64,000 bases of DNA from positions 3,038,001 to 3,102,000 of the forward strand of contig OY829383.1 in NCBI GenBank assembly GCA_963691835.1, in the 5' to 3' direction. This DNA is from G963691835 sp963691835 (GTDB lineage: Bacteria > Pseudomonadota > Alphaproteobacteria > Thalassobaculales > Thalassobaculaceae). The stretch's first letter is position 1. Each line of letters opens with the position of its first letter. This document shows positions 7,688 to 17,242 of this stretch, in pieces. The notes beneath the pieces are model-generated. The model was not told the origin of the DNA and did not search any database. It saw only the letters and a program-made list of their open reading frames with translations. The position numbers were made by a program, and so were the translations under genes.

Positions 7688-9742
7688 TCAGGCGGCGCGC
7701 AACTGCATAAGGAAGTTGTCGACCGCTTCCCGAAGAGAGGCCGCCTGGGTGCCCAAGCCCTCCGCCGCACCCTTTGCGTCGGACGCGGCGATGCTGGTTT
7801 CCTCAGCACCCTCCTTCACCGTCTTGATCGTCTGCGACACCTGCTCGGTTCCGACGGCGGCTTCGGTGGTGTTGCGGGCGATTTCCGTGACCGTTGCGGT
7901 CTGCTCCTCAACGGCGGCGGAGATGCCTGCGGCGATTTCATTGATCCGCTGAATGGTGCCGGTGATCCCCTTGATCGAGCCCACGGCGCCATCGGTGGCG
8001 GACTGAACCTCCGAGATCTGGTTCGAGATCTCTTCAGTCGCTTCGGCTGTCTGTGTCGCGAGCGACTTGACCTCCGACGCGACCACGGCAAAGCCCCGCC
8101 CGGCATCGCCCGCCCGGGCCGCCTCGATGGTGGCGTTGAGTGCGAGCAGGTTTGTCTGCTCCGCGATGTCCCGGATGAGGTCCACGATCTGACCGATACG
8201 GACCGCGGCCGCGGCAAGTTTCTGCAAGTCTTCGTTGGTCCGGTTGGCCTCGGATTCCGCATCGTTGGCGATGGACGCGGACTCCTGAACCTGGCGGGAG
8301 ATCTCGGAGATCGAGGTCGTCATTTCCTCCGCCGCTGCGGCGACGGTTTGAACATTGGCGGTCGCCTGCTCGGTTGCCGCAGTGACTTCGGAGCTCCGCT
8401 CGTTCGTCATCTCCGCCGTTCGGCCGAGCTCCGTCGAGGTGGTCCGGATCTGCACGGACGTGTCGGAAACAGCGGTCACGACGCCCATGACGGATTGCTC
8501 GAACCCGTCGGCGAGACGCTTCAGCATCCGGGCTCGGCGGGCTTCCTCCCGTTCCTGCGTCGCGGAAGCCTCGGCCTCCAGACGTTCGATCTCGATCGCG
8601 TTCTGACGGAAGACGTCCACCGCGTCCGCCATCTCGCCAATCTCGTCGCGGCGGCCCTTCGCCGGAACAGCCACGGAATGATCTCCCGCTGCCAAGGATC
8701 TCATCGCTCTGGTCATCGAGATGATCGGCAGAACGATGGTCTGGCTTGAGATGAAGCCGAGGACAATCCCAAGCACCAGCGTGACGGCGGCGGCCACAAG
8801 GATGAGCTGGGTCATCGATCCGATCAGCGATGTGGTCGTCGCCTCGACGCCCTTGGCGGCTTCAGACACGCGATCGACTGCAAGCTCCGTCTGGGCGAGC
8901 AGACTGGGTCCGATCGAATCAAGAGCATTGGAGAGCACCGCTTCCCGTTGGACGAGAAGCTGCACGATCTCCTCGAAGACGGTGGAGTAGACGGCAAGCT
9001 GTTGGACACTGGCTTCCGCCGCTTCGATGCGGGGCGGATAGTAGACCGCTTCCTTGAGTTGGGAGAGGGAATTGCCGACCTCCACCAGCTCCAGCCGAGA
9101 CTGCTCCAACTCGTTGGGGTCAAGTCTGGACAGATAGCGCTCTCCATGGAGACGCGCGCGCATCAGATGTTCGACGGCGACGCCGGTCAGGTAGGTGTTA
9201 TCGGCATCGAGATCGTCCAAGAGCGCCTTGCCGAGATCGTGCAGTCCGATGCGAAGGTCCTCGCCCGCAGTATAGAGTTCGGTCGAAACACGGGTGTCGA
9301 GCGTGGTCGTCAAACGGGCCAGTTCGGACAGGGCGGCTCCGTATTGTTCGGCTTCTTCTGTGATGCTTTGCAGGACTCCGCCGAACCGGTTGTCCGCAAT
9401 CCGCCCGCCAAGGCGCTCCACGACGCTTTGAACCTGGCCAACGGCAGCGATCGCCTTCTCGGCGTCCTCCGGTAGTCGTGTTGTGCCGTAGCGATAGGTG
9501 TGGAGGCGCACGTCGTTTACGGACTGCTGCATGACGCCAAACTGGGCGACACTCTGGCCAAACTTGGTTGAATCGTCGAAAGCAGCTTCGATTCTGGTGA
9601 ACGCGAAGATGGCAAGACCGGCAACGATCAATGCAATCACGTTCAGAACGCTGAGGGCTCCCAAGAGACGTGCGCCAAGTGCGGAAACCCAACGGCTTTT
9701 TCGTTCCACCCTGGCGTCCGGGTTCTCGTCGGGCTTTTCCAT
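7688..9742 (-). CDS. Methyl-accepting chemotaxis protein
   Basis: 684 residues. TM1 about 26-48, then a long (about 260-residue) all-helical periplasmic sensor whose size suits a helical bimodular (HBM-type) domain. TM2 is 310-333 and HAMP about 334-385. The coiled signalling domain has the invariant hairpin tip (IAEQTNLLALNATIEAARAG, about 526-545). No CheR-binding pentapeptide at the C-terminus. Senses a small ligand (HBM domains bind e.g. TCA acids) and signals to CheA. No che genes are nearby, so it is an orphan receptor. Monocistronic; the 209-bp gap to cobQ holds its promoter. Confidence 0.95.
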   Translation of the reverse strand: MEKPDENPDARVERKSRWVSALGARLLGALSVLNVIALIVAGLAIFAFTRIEAAFDDSTKFGQSVAQFGVMQQSVNDVRLHTYRYGTTRLPEDAEKAIAAVGQVQSVVERLGGRIADNRFGGVLQSITEEAEQYGAALSELARLTTTLDTRVSTELYTAGEDLRIGLHDLGKALLDDLDADNTYLTGVAVEHLMRARLHGERYLSRLDPNELEQSRLELVEVGNSLSQLKEAVYYPPRIEAAEASVQQLAVYSTVFEEIVQLLVQREAVLSNALDSIGPSLLAQTELAVDRVSEAAKGVEATTTSLIGSMTQLILVAAAVTLVLGIVLGFISSQTIVLPIISMTRAMRSLAAGDHSVAVPAKGRRDEIGEMADAVDVFRQNAIEIERLEAEASATQEREEARRARMLKRLADGFEQSVMGVVTAVSDTSVQIRTTSTELGRTAEMTNERSSEVTAATEQATANVQTVAAAAEEMTTSISEISRQVQESASIANDAESEANRTNEDLQKLAAAAVRIGQIVDLIRDIAEQTNLLALNATIEAARAGDAGRGFAVVASEVKSLATQTAEATEEISNQISEVQSATDGAVGSIKGITGTIQRINEIAAGISAAVEEQTATVTEIARNTTEAAVGTEQVSQTIKTVKEGAEETSIAASDAKGAAEGLGTQAASLREAVDNFLMQLRAA

Positions 9743-9849
9743 ATCGGAGACCTTCCCTAGTGCTGGGCCTATTAGGATTGGGTGGAACCTATCGGTGGGT
9801 TTGTTAGGAAATGATTAACAAGATATTCAAACGGAAGATCGACTATTTG

Positions 9850-9873
9850 CTTAAAATTCTATTTGTTTTTAAG
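9850..9873. promoter_or_regulatory. AT-rich inverted repeat in the chemoreceptor/cobQ divergent promoter region
   Basis: CTTAAAA (9850-9856) and TTTTAAG (9867-9873) form an inverted repeat with a 10-nt spacer in the 209-bp gap between divergent genes. The gap (9743-9951) is clearly AT-richer than its surroundings and must hold both promoters. I looked for a cobalamin riboswitch ahead of cobQ and saw none. The repeat may be an operator. Confidence 0.3.
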
Positions 9874-9951
9874 GTGTTATTCTGCTTCATAGGTCCAATT
9901 CAGCAATGCGCTGTTAAACCGTGCATTGAATCAAAAGGGTAGCTCGGTAAC

Positions 9952-11487
9952 GTGTCTGCTTTTCCAAGGGCCCTCATGTTTCAGGGTACGGGGTCGGATG
10001 TCGGTAAATCCGTCCTGGTCGCGGGGCTGTGTCGTGCGGCGAAACGCCGCGGTTTGTCCGTTGCACCCTTCAAGCCGCAGAACATGTCGAACAACGCGGC
10101 GGCGACCGGAGACGGTGGGGAGATTGGCCGCGCGCAGGCACTCCAGGCATTGGCGGCCGGACGTGCGCCATCGATCCACATGAACCCGATCCTCTTGAAA
10201 CCAGAGAGCGACAGCGGCTCCCAGGTCATCGTTCAAGGTCAGCGCATGCGCCATGCGTCCGCGAGGGAGTATCAGGCGCTGAAGAACACGCTCCTCACCT
10301 CGGTGATCGACAGTTATGGCCAAGTGGCGGAAACAGCGGATCTTGTTCTCGTCGAAGGGGCGGGCAGTCCGGCGGAGATAAATTTGCGGGCGGGCGACAT
10401 TGCCAACATGGGGTTCGCGGATGCTGTCGGATGCCCGGTCATTTTGATCGGAGATATCGAACGGGGCGGGGTGATCGCCAGCCTTGTCGGCACCTCTGCC
10501 GTGGTCTCCCCCTCCGACCGCGACCACATCAGAGGCTTCATCGTGAACAAGTTTCGCGGGGACGTCAGCCTCTTCGACAACGGAATGGCCGAGATCGCAG
10601 AGCGGACCGGCTGGGCGCCGTTGGGTGTGGTGCCCTGGTTCGAAGACGCTTGGCGGCTACCGGCGGAGGATTCTGTCGGCTTGTCCCGATCGGGAACAAA
10701 GGGCCTGGGTGATAGGAAAATCAAAGTCGCGGTCCCCGCCCTGTCCCGCATCGCGAACTTCGATGACCTGGATCCCCTCCGGCTGGAGCCGTCGGTCACG
10801 GTCGAGATCATCGAGGCGGGCAGGCCGCTGCCGGGCGACGCGGATGTGATACTCCTGGCCGGATCGAAGGCGACGATCGCGGATCTGCTGCATTTCCGGG
10901 CGCAGGGTTGGGACATCGATTTGGCCGCCCATGTGCGTCGCGGCGGCCGGGTGCTGGGGCTTTGCGGCGGCTATCAGATGCTGGGGCGGGGGATCAAGGA
11001 TCCATCTGGGATCGAAGGACCGCCGGGGGCGACGCTGGGGCTGGGCCTGCTCGACGTTGATACCGTCCTGACGGAGGACAAGACTGTTCGTCCCATCGGT
11101 GGGGTTGGACTACCGGACGACATCCCGTTCGAGGGGTACGAGATCCATGTGGGACGAACCGGCGGACCGGACACCGCGCGTCCGATGCTGCGCCTGCAGA
11201 CCGCCGACGGTCCGCGGGACGATGGCGCCAGGTCGACCGACGGTCGGATCGAAGGATGCTACATGCATGGTCTCATGGCGTCCGACACCTACCGGCGTGC
11301 CTGGCTTGCCAGGGTTGGTGGCGCCGGAGACCCGCTCCTCGACGCCCGCGCGATTGTGGAGGAGACCCTGGACAAACTTGCGGCCCATTTGGAGGCCACA
11401 TTGGACTTGGACAGACTTTTCGATCTTGCGCACCCGATCCGGCCAGCTATGGTGCCGACCGGTTTCGCTGCCTCCCGGAGTGACTGA
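9952..11487 (+). CDS. cobQ: Cobyric acid synthase
   Basis: 511 residues from a GTG start; the next ATG, at 9976, would cut into the first strand. The N-terminal dethiobiotin-synthetase-like ATP domain begins ALMFQGTGSDVGKS, then PQNMSNNAA. The C-terminal class-I glutamine amidotransferase-like domain has the nucleophile C338 in LGLCGGYQM and YEIHVGRT with GCYMHGL toward the end. It amidates the four peripheral carboxylates b, d, e and g of adenosylcobyrinic a,c-diamide using glutamine and ATP. Together with cobS/cobT at 40-43 kb it indicates an aerobic B12 route. The stop overlaps the next start by one base (TGATG). Confidence 0.96.
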   Translation: MSAFPRALMFQGTGSDVGKSVLVAGLCRAAKRRGLSVAPFKPQNMSNNAAATGDGGEIGRAQALQALAAGRAPSIHMNPILLKPESDSGSQVIVQGQRMRHASAREYQALKNTLLTSVIDSYGQVAETADLVLVEGAGSPAEINLRAGDIANMGFADAVGCPVILIGDIERGGVIASLVGTSAVVSPSDRDHIRGFIVNKFRGDVSLFDNGMAEIAERTGWAPLGVVPWFEDAWRLPAEDSVGLSRSGTKGLGDRKIKVAVPALSRIANFDDLDPLRLEPSVTVEIIEAGRPLPGDADVILLAGSKATIADLLHFRAQGWDIDLAAHVRRGGRVLGLCGGYQMLGRGIKDPSGIEGPPGATLGLGLLDVDTVLTEDKTVRPIGGVGLPDDIPFEGYEIHVGRTGGPDTARPMLRLQTADGPRDDGARSTDGRIEGCYMHGLMASDTYRRAWLARVGGAGDPLLDARAIVEETLDKLAAHLEATLDLDRLFDLAHPIRPAMVPTGFAASRSD

Positions 11488-12014
11488 TGAGCCGCCTAAT
11501 CAAACTACTTGGATTGCTGATCTTTGCGATGACCGCTTCCAACGCCGAGGCGCGTGACCTCGAAAACACATTGTATCTCGACCTGGACTACGGCCGGGTT
11601 GTGATCGAACTTCGCCCCGATGTGGCCCCGACCCATGTTGCCCGCATGAAAGAACTCGCCCGCGAAGGGTTCTATGACGGGATCATCTTCCACCGCGTGA
11701 TCGACGGGTTTATGGCCCAGACGGGCGATCCGACCGGTACGGGCATGGGCGGTTCAGGCACCAAGCTGGACCAGGAGTTCTCGAACGTTCCCTTCATCCG
11801 GGGCACCGTGGGTGCTGCCAGGGCGCAGAACCCGAACAGCGCGGACAGCCAGTTCTTCATCTGCTTCTCGGATTGTCAGTTCCTGAACGGCCAGTACACC
11901 GTCTGGGGCATCGTCGCCGAGGGCATGGATTTCGTGGATCAGATCAAGCGCGGCGAGCCGCCGTCGGATCCGGACCGTATTGTCCGCATGCAGGTCGCTG
12001 CGGACGCCAACTGA
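11487..12014 (+). CDS. Exported cyclophilin-type peptidyl-prolyl cis-trans isomerase
   Basis: 175 residues. A signal peptide (1-22, cleavage after NAEA) precedes a cyclophilin domain with FYDGIIFHRVIDGFMAQTGD, GTGMGG and NSADSQFFICF. The catalytic-site residues visible (R in FHRVI, Q and F in SQFFI) match PpiA-like periplasmic enzymes, which accelerate proline isomerisation during folding. It overlaps cobQ by one base, so it is translated from the same message. No functional tie to B12 synthesis is evident. A clear hairpin follows its stop codon. Confidence 0.94.
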   Translation: MSRLIKLLGLLIFAMTASNAEARDLENTLYLDLDYGRVVIELRPDVAPTHVARMKELAREGFYDGIIFHRVIDGFMAQTGDPTGTGMGGSGTKLDQEFSNVPFIRGTVGAARAQNPNSADSQFFICFSDCQFLNGQYTVWGIVAEGMDFVDQIKRGEPPSDPDRIVRMQVAADAN

Positions 12015-12019
12015 CCCTG

Positions 12020-12044
12020 ACGCCGGTACCGTTCCGGCGTTTTC
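12020..12044 (+). terminator. Intrinsic terminator after cobQ-ppi
   Basis: ACGCCGG (12020-12026) and CCGGCGT (12034-12040) form a perfect 7-bp stem with a 7-nt loop, directly followed by a short T run (TTTC). It starts 6 bp after the cyclophilin stop codon and separates this unit from the epimerase gene. Confidence 0.65.
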
Positions 12045-12115
12045 GGCTCGTCCGCGTTTGATCTTCTTGTCGGGGTTACGCGCCGAGCCAGCATCAACAG
12101 TACGGGAGACCGACC

Positions 12116-13126
12116 ATGTCGGTTCTTGTTGCCGGCGGGTCCGGCTTTGTCGGACTCAACGTCGTCGAAACGTATCTGGAAGCAGGCGAGGCCGTCGTCA
12201 TCTACGACCGGGCGGCACCGCCGGAGTCCGCGCGCGCCTACCTTGAGAGCCTGCCCGGTAAGCTCATTGTGGTGACGGGCAGCGTGAACGACCGGGCCGC
12301 CGTTATTGATGCGCTTCGAAGCCATGGCGTCGACCGGGTTGTCTACGCCGCAGCGATCACCTCCGGTCCTGACCGGGAACGGTCCTATCCTGAACTCATC
12401 CTGGAAACCAATCTCGTGGGTCTTGCCTGCGTGGCCAAGGCCGCGTCGGAGGCCGGGGTCCGCCGGATGGTGAACTGCAGTTCTGCGGCGGCCTATGGAG
12501 ATGCGGGTTTCGGGCACTGGGCCTGGGATGGCCCCATGCAGGAAGAAGCGACCCGCGAGCAGCCGGTCACGCTTTACTCCATCACCAAATACGCGACGGA
12601 GCGGGTTGGCGCCCGGATCGCGGATCTGACCGGTCTCGACCTTCGAAGCGTCCGGCTCACCGCCGTCTTCGGTGCCTGGGAGCGGGACACCGGTCTCCGG
12701 GATACCCTGTCCACGCCGATGCAGGCCTCCGCCAAGGCAGTCCTTGGGGAGCCGGTTGTCCTGGACCGGCGCGAGGCGCGGGATTGGACCTACAGCCGCT
12801 GGGTCGCCAACGGTATCCGTGCGGTCGTCGAGGCGCCAAACCCGAACCATGCGCTCTACAACATCGCCTGTGGCGAGACATGGAGCACGGCGGATTGGTG
12901 CGAACGGCTCGCGAAAACCTTTCCGGACTTCGAGTGGCGGTTCGCGGAGCCGGGCGAGGCGCCCACCATCAGTCTCCATGGCGACCGGGACCGCTTCATT
13001 CTGGATAACGCCCGGCTGCGGGATGACATCGGCTATACACCGTCTGCCGATATCGACTTGGCCTATGGTCATTTCGAGACGTGGCTGAAAGCCGTTCCCG
13101 ACTACTGGACCGCATCGCGCGGCTGA
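12116..13126 (+). CDS. NAD-dependent epimerase/dehydratase (extended SDR)
   Basis: 336 residues. The Rossmann motif GGSGFVG (7-13) and the catalytic pair Y154/K158 (YSITK) mark an extended SDR. The SSAAAYGD segment supplies the catalytic Ser/Thr. These enzymes act on nucleotide sugars or similar hydroxy-substrates; the substrate cannot be told here. ATG 12116 follows GGGAGACC. The EamA transporter begins 13 bp after the stop, suggesting cotranscription and perhaps export of a related metabolite, though this is weak inference. Confidence 0.9.
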   Translation: MSVLVAGGSGFVGLNVVETYLEAGEAVVIYDRAAPPESARAYLESLPGKLIVVTGSVNDRAAVIDALRSHGVDRVVYAAAITSGPDRERSYPELILETNLVGLACVAKAASEAGVRRMVNCSSAAAYGDAGFGHWAWDGPMQEEATREQPVTLYSITKYATERVGARIADLTGLDLRSVRLTAVFGAWERDTGLRDTLSTPMQASAKAVLGEPVVLDRREARDWTYSRWVANGIRAVVEAPNPNHALYNIACGETWSTADWCERLAKTFPDFEWRFAEPGEAPTISLHGDRDRFILDNARLRDDIGYTPSADIDLAYGHFETWLKAVPDYWTASRG

Positions 13127-13139
13127 GCGTTTCCCTGTG

Positions 13140-14042
13140 ATGTCGGATGCACGGCTCGGACTGGTCTTTGCGATCATCTCGTCGATCGGGCTAGGGCTTG
13201 CGATCGCCGTAGGACGCCTCGCATTCGAAGGTGGGACCGACGGTTTGACGATCGCCATGACCCGATGCTGGTTTGGCGCGGTTCTGGTCGCGATCTACCT
13301 GAAGGCCCGGGGCACATCCCTCTTCATGCCCAAGGCGTTTCGGATCCATGCGGTCATTCTTGGATTGCTCATGGTCCAGATGACCTGGGGGAACGTGACC
13401 TCGGTCGCCTACATCCCGGTTGGTCTCGCGGCACTGCTGTTCTTTGTTTACCCCCCTCTGGTGGCCGTGTTCGTCGCCGTACTGGACCGGCGCCCGCCGG
13501 GCCTTGTGAAGGTTCTGGCCGTGGGAACCGCTTTTGCTGGGCTCGCAGTTATGCTGGGCGTCCGTTTCGAAAGCCTCGACTGGCGGGGCGTGGCGCTCGG
13601 GTTGGGCGCTGGCATTGCATGCGCGATGAACGTCGTCTGGGTATCCCGCAAGAACACGGGCATCGTCGACCCTATGGTTGTCGTGTTCTGGATGAGCATT
13701 GTTGCGGGCACCGCGCTCACGGTTGGCGTCATACTCAACGGGGGTTGGACGGTTCCCAAGACGACCGGCGGGTGGATCGGTCTGTGGGGCGTGGTTCTCT
13801 TGCAGGGTGCCTCCATCCCGCTCTACTTCGCGGCGATCGCGCGGGGCGGACCGGAGCACATCGCCGTCCTGAACAACCTGCAACCAGTCGCCAGCATCGC
13901 GGCGGCGTGGGTGCTGTTCTCTGAGGTTCTTACAATTGAGCGGGTTTTGGGTGCGGCGATGGTCTTGGGCGGCATTCTTCTAATGCAATTACAGGACCGC
14001 ACCCGTCAGCCTCAAACCGAGCAGAAGGCGACACGCGACTGA
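13140..14042 (+). CDS. EamA/DMT-family transporter
   Basis: 300 residues with ten predicted membrane helices in two EamA repeats. The first runs to about residue 140 and includes VAYIPVGLAALLFFVYPPLV; the second ends with LNNLQPVASIAAAWVLFSEV. Members are drug/metabolite transporters that usually export amino acids, nucleosides or other small molecules by antiport. ATG at 13140 is preceded in frame by GTG at 13137. It follows the epimerase by 13 bp, so a shared transcript is likely. Substrate unknown. Confidence 0.92.
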   Translation: MSDARLGLVFAIISSIGLGLAIAVGRLAFEGGTDGLTIAMTRCWFGAVLVAIYLKARGTSLFMPKAFRIHAVILGLLMVQMTWGNVTSVAYIPVGLAALLFFVYPPLVAVFVAVLDRRPPGLVKVLAVGTAFAGLAVMLGVRFESLDWRGVALGLGAGIACAMNVVWVSRKNTGIVDPMVVVFWMSIVAGTALTVGVILNGGWTVPKTTGGWIGLWGVVLLQGASIPLYFAAIARGGPEHIAVLNNLQPVASIAAAWVLFSEVLTIERVLGAAMVLGGILLMQLQDRTRQPQTEQKATRD

Positions 14043-14133
14043 CCGTCGCACCTCGATCAGCCCAGAATCTGCACCAACTGCCCAAAAGTTGACCCCGCGA
14101 ACGTGAACAAATAGGCACTCGCGTCCAGTGGTC

Positions 14134-14162
14134 TTGACACACATAACTGTCGGACTTACTGG
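14134..14162 (+). promoter_or_regulatory. Possible sigma-70 promoter of the crtI-type gene
   Basis: A perfect TTGACA lies at 14134-14139. A weak -10 candidate (TACTGG, 14157-14162) follows at 17-bp spacing in the 162-bp gap ahead of the desaturase. The -10 match is only three of six, so the assignment rests mainly on the -35 element. I found no PpsR/CrtJ-type TGT-N12-ACA site here. Confidence 0.35.
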
Positions 14163-14204
14163 AAATTGACCGTGTTCGCTCGAAGCGTGAGAAAGAGAGG
14201 TGCG

Positions 14205-15722
14205 ATGGATTCCGCTCCCACACCGCTTTCCGACAGTGCTCCTAAAGCCGTTGTCATCGGCTCTGGCTTCGGCGGCTTGGCGGCGGCAGTTCGTCTCGCC
14301 GCAAAGGGTTACAGGGTTACCGTCTGCGAGCGGTTGGACGGCCCGGGGGGGCGCGCCTACACCTACCGGCAAGATGGCTACACCTTCGATGCCGGCCCGA
14401 CCATCGTCACCGCCCCCTATTTGTTCGACGAACTCTGGGAGGTTGCTGGTCGGAACTTGAGTGATGATGTCGATCTGCGACCAATTGACCCATTCTACCA
14501 AATCCGCTTCGACGATGGAGAAGTGATCGCCTGTACCGGTGATCACGAACGCATGCGGTCAGAAGTCGCCCGGATCGCGCCTGAGGACCTGGACGGCTTC
14601 GATCGCTTCATGGCGGTCAGCGCCGACATCTACAAATCGGCGTTCCTCGATCTTGCGGATGTCCCTTTCCATGAGATCTCAACGCTCATCAAGTCCGCGC
14701 CCGATCTCATTCGCCACGGGGGACATGGCACTGTCTACAGCAAGGTGAAGCGGTACTTTTCCAACGAGAAACTGAGGGTCGCATTCAGCTTTCATCCCTT
14801 GCTGATCGGAGGCAATCCTTTCAGCACGACGGCCTATTACTGCCTGATCTCACACTTGGAGAGACTTCACGGGGTTCACTATGCCATGGGCGGCACCGGC
14901 GCCTTGGTTCGGGGGCTTGTGTCGCTGATCGAACGTCTTGGCGGCCGAATGCTCTATAACGCCGATGTGCAGCGGATCACCGTGGACGGCGGCCGGGCGA
15001 GCGGCGTTGAACTCGCGTCCGGAGAGAGGATTGGCGCCGACCTCGTGGTGTCGAATGCCGACCCCGCTTGGACCTACGGAAAGCTGCTGGGCGATCGGCC
15101 CCGCCGGGTTTGGACCGACCGAAAGATCGCCCGCGGTCATTACTCCATGAGCCTGTTCGTCTGGTACTTCGGAACCAATCGCCGGTACGACGATGTTTAC
15201 CATCACATGATGGTTCTCGGGCCGCGGTATCGTGGGCTTCTGGATGACATCTTCCATAACCACGTCTTGGCGGATGACTTCAGCCTCTACCTTCACCGGC
15301 CGACGGCAAACGATCCGTCCCTCGCGCCCGAGGGCTGCGATGCGTGCTATGTCCTCGCCCCGGTCCCAAACCTGGAAAGCGGCACCGACTGGTCTGAGCA
15401 GGCAGAGCCCTATCGTGCTGCGATCCAGAAGCGTTTGGAGGAGACCGTCATGCCGGGGCTCGGCCAGTCTATTGTGACCTCCCACATGCTCACACCACAG
15501 GACTTCCAGGACCGGCTCTGCTCCGTGAATGGTGCCGCCTTCGCCCTGGAGCCGCGACTGTTTCAGAGTGCTTGGTTCCGGCCGCACAACTTGAGCCAGG
15601 AGTTGCCCGGCCTCTATCTCGTCGGCGGCGGCACCCATCCGGGGGCCGGTGTGCCTGGCGTGCTGTCGTCGGCCAAAGTCATTGATCAACTGATCCCGGC
15701 CGCATCCGCCTTCGTTCGATAG
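14205..15722 (+). CDS. crtI: Phytoene desaturase-type carotenoid oxidoreductase (CrtI family)
   Basis: 505 residues from ATG 14205, which has AGAGAGG upstream; a longer frame begins at 14166. An N-terminal FAD-binding fold (VVIGSGFGGLAAAVRLA, 16-32) is followed by the GPGGRAYTY segment. The C-terminal carotenoid-desaturase signature is GLYLVGGGTHPGAGVPG. Length and motifs match bacterial CrtI, which inserts double bonds into phytoene to give neurosporene or lycopene at the membrane. It converges on the crtD-type gene only 15 bp away. No crtB or crtE is present here, so phytoene must be made elsewhere. crtI is the best fit, but paralogues such as CrtN-like enzymes cannot be excluded. Confidence 0.88.
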   Translation: MDSAPTPLSDSAPKAVVIGSGFGGLAAAVRLAAKGYRVTVCERLDGPGGRAYTYRQDGYTFDAGPTIVTAPYLFDELWEVAGRNLSDDVDLRPIDPFYQIRFDDGEVIACTGDHERMRSEVARIAPEDLDGFDRFMAVSADIYKSAFLDLADVPFHEISTLIKSAPDLIRHGGHGTVYSKVKRYFSNEKLRVAFSFHPLLIGGNPFSTTAYYCLISHLERLHGVHYAMGGTGALVRGLVSLIERLGGRMLYNADVQRITVDGGRASGVELASGERIGADLVVSNADPAWTYGKLLGDRPRRVWTDRKIARGHYSMSLFVWYFGTNRRYDDVYHHMMVLGPRYRGLLDDIFHNHVLADDFSLYLHRPTANDPSLAPEGCDACYVLAPVPNLESGTDWSEQAEPYRAAIQKRLEETVMPGLGQSIVTSHMLTPQDFQDRLCSVNGAAFALEPRLFQSAWFRPHNLSQELPGLYLVGGGTHPGAGVPGVLSSAKVIDQLIPAASAFVR

Positions 15723-15747
15723 CGGCCGCCCCCGACCTTAGGGGCCG
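15723..15747. terminator. GC-rich hairpin at the crtI/crtD convergent junction
   Basis: CGGC(15723-15726)-cg-CCCC(15729-15732) can pair with GGGG-CCG (15741-15747) with a two-base bulge. It sits exactly between the two convergent stop codons. No T tract is present. A shared terminator role is inferred from position only. Confidence 0.35.
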
Positions 15748-17240
15748 AGGCCCAGATCCTTTGCGACCCGGTCTGCGGCCAACCGGCCGGACATCGTTGC
15801 CATTGGAACCCCCGCACCCGGGTGAACGGACCCGCCCGCGAGATAAAGTCCGCGAATGCGCGATGTCGCCCCCATTCTGTCGAACGACGCCGATGCGCCG
15901 TGGTTGGCCCGGCCGTAGAGTGATCCCCCACTTCCCGGGAACAGCGCATTGAACTCAACTGGGGAGGTCAGTGTTTCCAACCCGTTTGCGCGATCGATGC
16001 TAAGCCCGCATTCGGCGAGGATACCGAACGCCCGTTCAGCAAGATCTTCGTCGGTTAGCCCGATACCGCCATCGTTATCCCCGTCGGGGGGCGCGTTGAT
16101 CAGGACAAGCAGACGCTCCGGTCCATTGGGGTGCGTCGTGCCCGCGTCATCCCGGTCCTGGGCGCATATGTAGACGGTCGGCCGTTCCACAATGGTGCGC
16201 TTCCGGAAAATCGCGTCGAACTCCGGCGGGTAACTTTCTGCGAAGAAAACGGTGTGATGGGCTAGCGGAAATCCGTCCGTCGGGGCGGAGAGGCACCAGG
16301 TGGCCGCCGATAGGGAGCGGTTCTCCCGCGTCACAGCGGATGCCGCCCGTATCACCGAAGGTCCCAGCAGCCCTTTAGGCAACGCCGATATGTCCCCGTT
16401 GTAGACGATGGCGTCGGCCGGGATGTGTTCGCCGTCGGCCAGAACAACCCCGGTGGCCCGGCGTCCCTCCGTTTCGATCCGGCTTACATGACTGTTGAAG
16501 CGGTACTCGGCGCCGAGATCCTCACCGACATCCCGCATTGCCTCCGCGAGGCGGGCCATGCCACCGTCGACCAGCCAGACGCCTTCCTGTTCCACGTGGG
16601 CGATCAGCATCAGCGTCGTGGGCGCCAGAAGCGGCGAGGAGCCGACATAGGTCGCATAACGTCCGAAGAGCTGTCTAAGGCGCGGGTCCCGGAAATAGTG
16701 ACCAAGCCGATGCCACAGGGTCTCCCACGGCCGGGTCCGGAACAGACCTGGCATCCCGCGGAGCCCGACCCGTTGAACAAGATCCATCTGGGAGGGCCGC
16801 TGGCCCGAGATGAAACTGTCCTTGAGGGTCTCGAAGATATCCCCGGCATCCCGGCAAAAGCGCCGATAGCCTTCGGCCTCTCGAGGACCTGCGAACGCCT
16901 CGATCGCATCCACCGAGCGGTCGATGTCCCGGAACAGATCCAGCCGTCCGCCGCTGGTCCAAGCGTGCCGGGCCAGAACATCCGCCGGCGTCAGGGTCAA
17001 CCGGTCTTCAAGCCGATGCCCAGCGGCACCGAACAGCTCATCGAAGATCCATCGCATCGTGAAGACGGTCGGGCCGCCATCCACGAACGCATCGCCGACC
17101 GGAACAGCTCTGATCTTGCCGCCCGGTCGGTCCGCTCGCTCAAGGACGGTCACACGGCAGTTGCGCCGGGCCAGATCAATGGCGGCGGACAGACCGCCCG
17201 CGCCGGCTCCGATCACCACCACATGGGGTCGGTCCGTCAT
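15738..17240 (-). CDS. crtD: CrtD-type 1-hydroxycarotenoid 3,4-desaturase
   Basis: 500 residues from ATG 17240; the longer frame runs into the upstream gene. N-terminal FAD motif VVVIGAGAGGLSAAIDLARR (7-26). Internal GPTVFTMRWIFDELF and C-terminal GLYLAGGSVHPGAGVPMATM are characteristic of CrtD rather than CrtI. The enzyme would introduce the C3-C4 double bond into hydroxylated acyclic carotenoids, as in the spirilloxanthin and spheroidene pathways. The partner genes crtC and crtF are absent. The start lies two bases after the stop of the membrane-protein gene (TGAccATG), implying translational coupling. Confidence 0.87.
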   Translation of the reverse strand: MTDRPHVVVIGAGAGGLSAAIDLARRNCRVTVLERADRPGGKIRAVPVGDAFVDGGPTVFTMRWIFDELFGAAGHRLEDRLTLTPADVLARHAWTSGGRLDLFRDIDRSVDAIEAFAGPREAEGYRRFCRDAGDIFETLKDSFISGQRPSQMDLVQRVGLRGMPGLFRTRPWETLWHRLGHYFRDPRLRQLFGRYATYVGSSPLLAPTTLMLIAHVEQEGVWLVDGGMARLAEAMRDVGEDLGAEYRFNSHVSRIETEGRRATGVVLADGEHIPADAIVYNGDISALPKGLLGPSVIRAASAVTRENRSLSAATWCLSAPTDGFPLAHHTVFFAESYPPEFDAIFRKRTIVERPTVYICAQDRDDAGTTHPNGPERLLVLINAPPDGDNDGGIGLTDEDLAERAFGILAECGLSIDRANGLETLTSPVEFNALFPGSGGSLYGRANHGASASFDRMGATSRIRGLYLAGGSVHPGAGVPMATMSGRLAADRVAKDLGLGP

Positions 17241-17242
17241 GG

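Noticed and set aside
9743..9951. Possible cobalamin riboswitch ahead of cobQ
   Set aside because: I looked for the B12-box core and a long structured leader and found neither; the gap is short and AT-rich.
14043..14204. PpsR/CrtJ photosynthesis-type operator ahead of the crtI-type gene
   Set aside because: No TGT-N12-ACA pair was found; photosynthetic control is therefore not supported.
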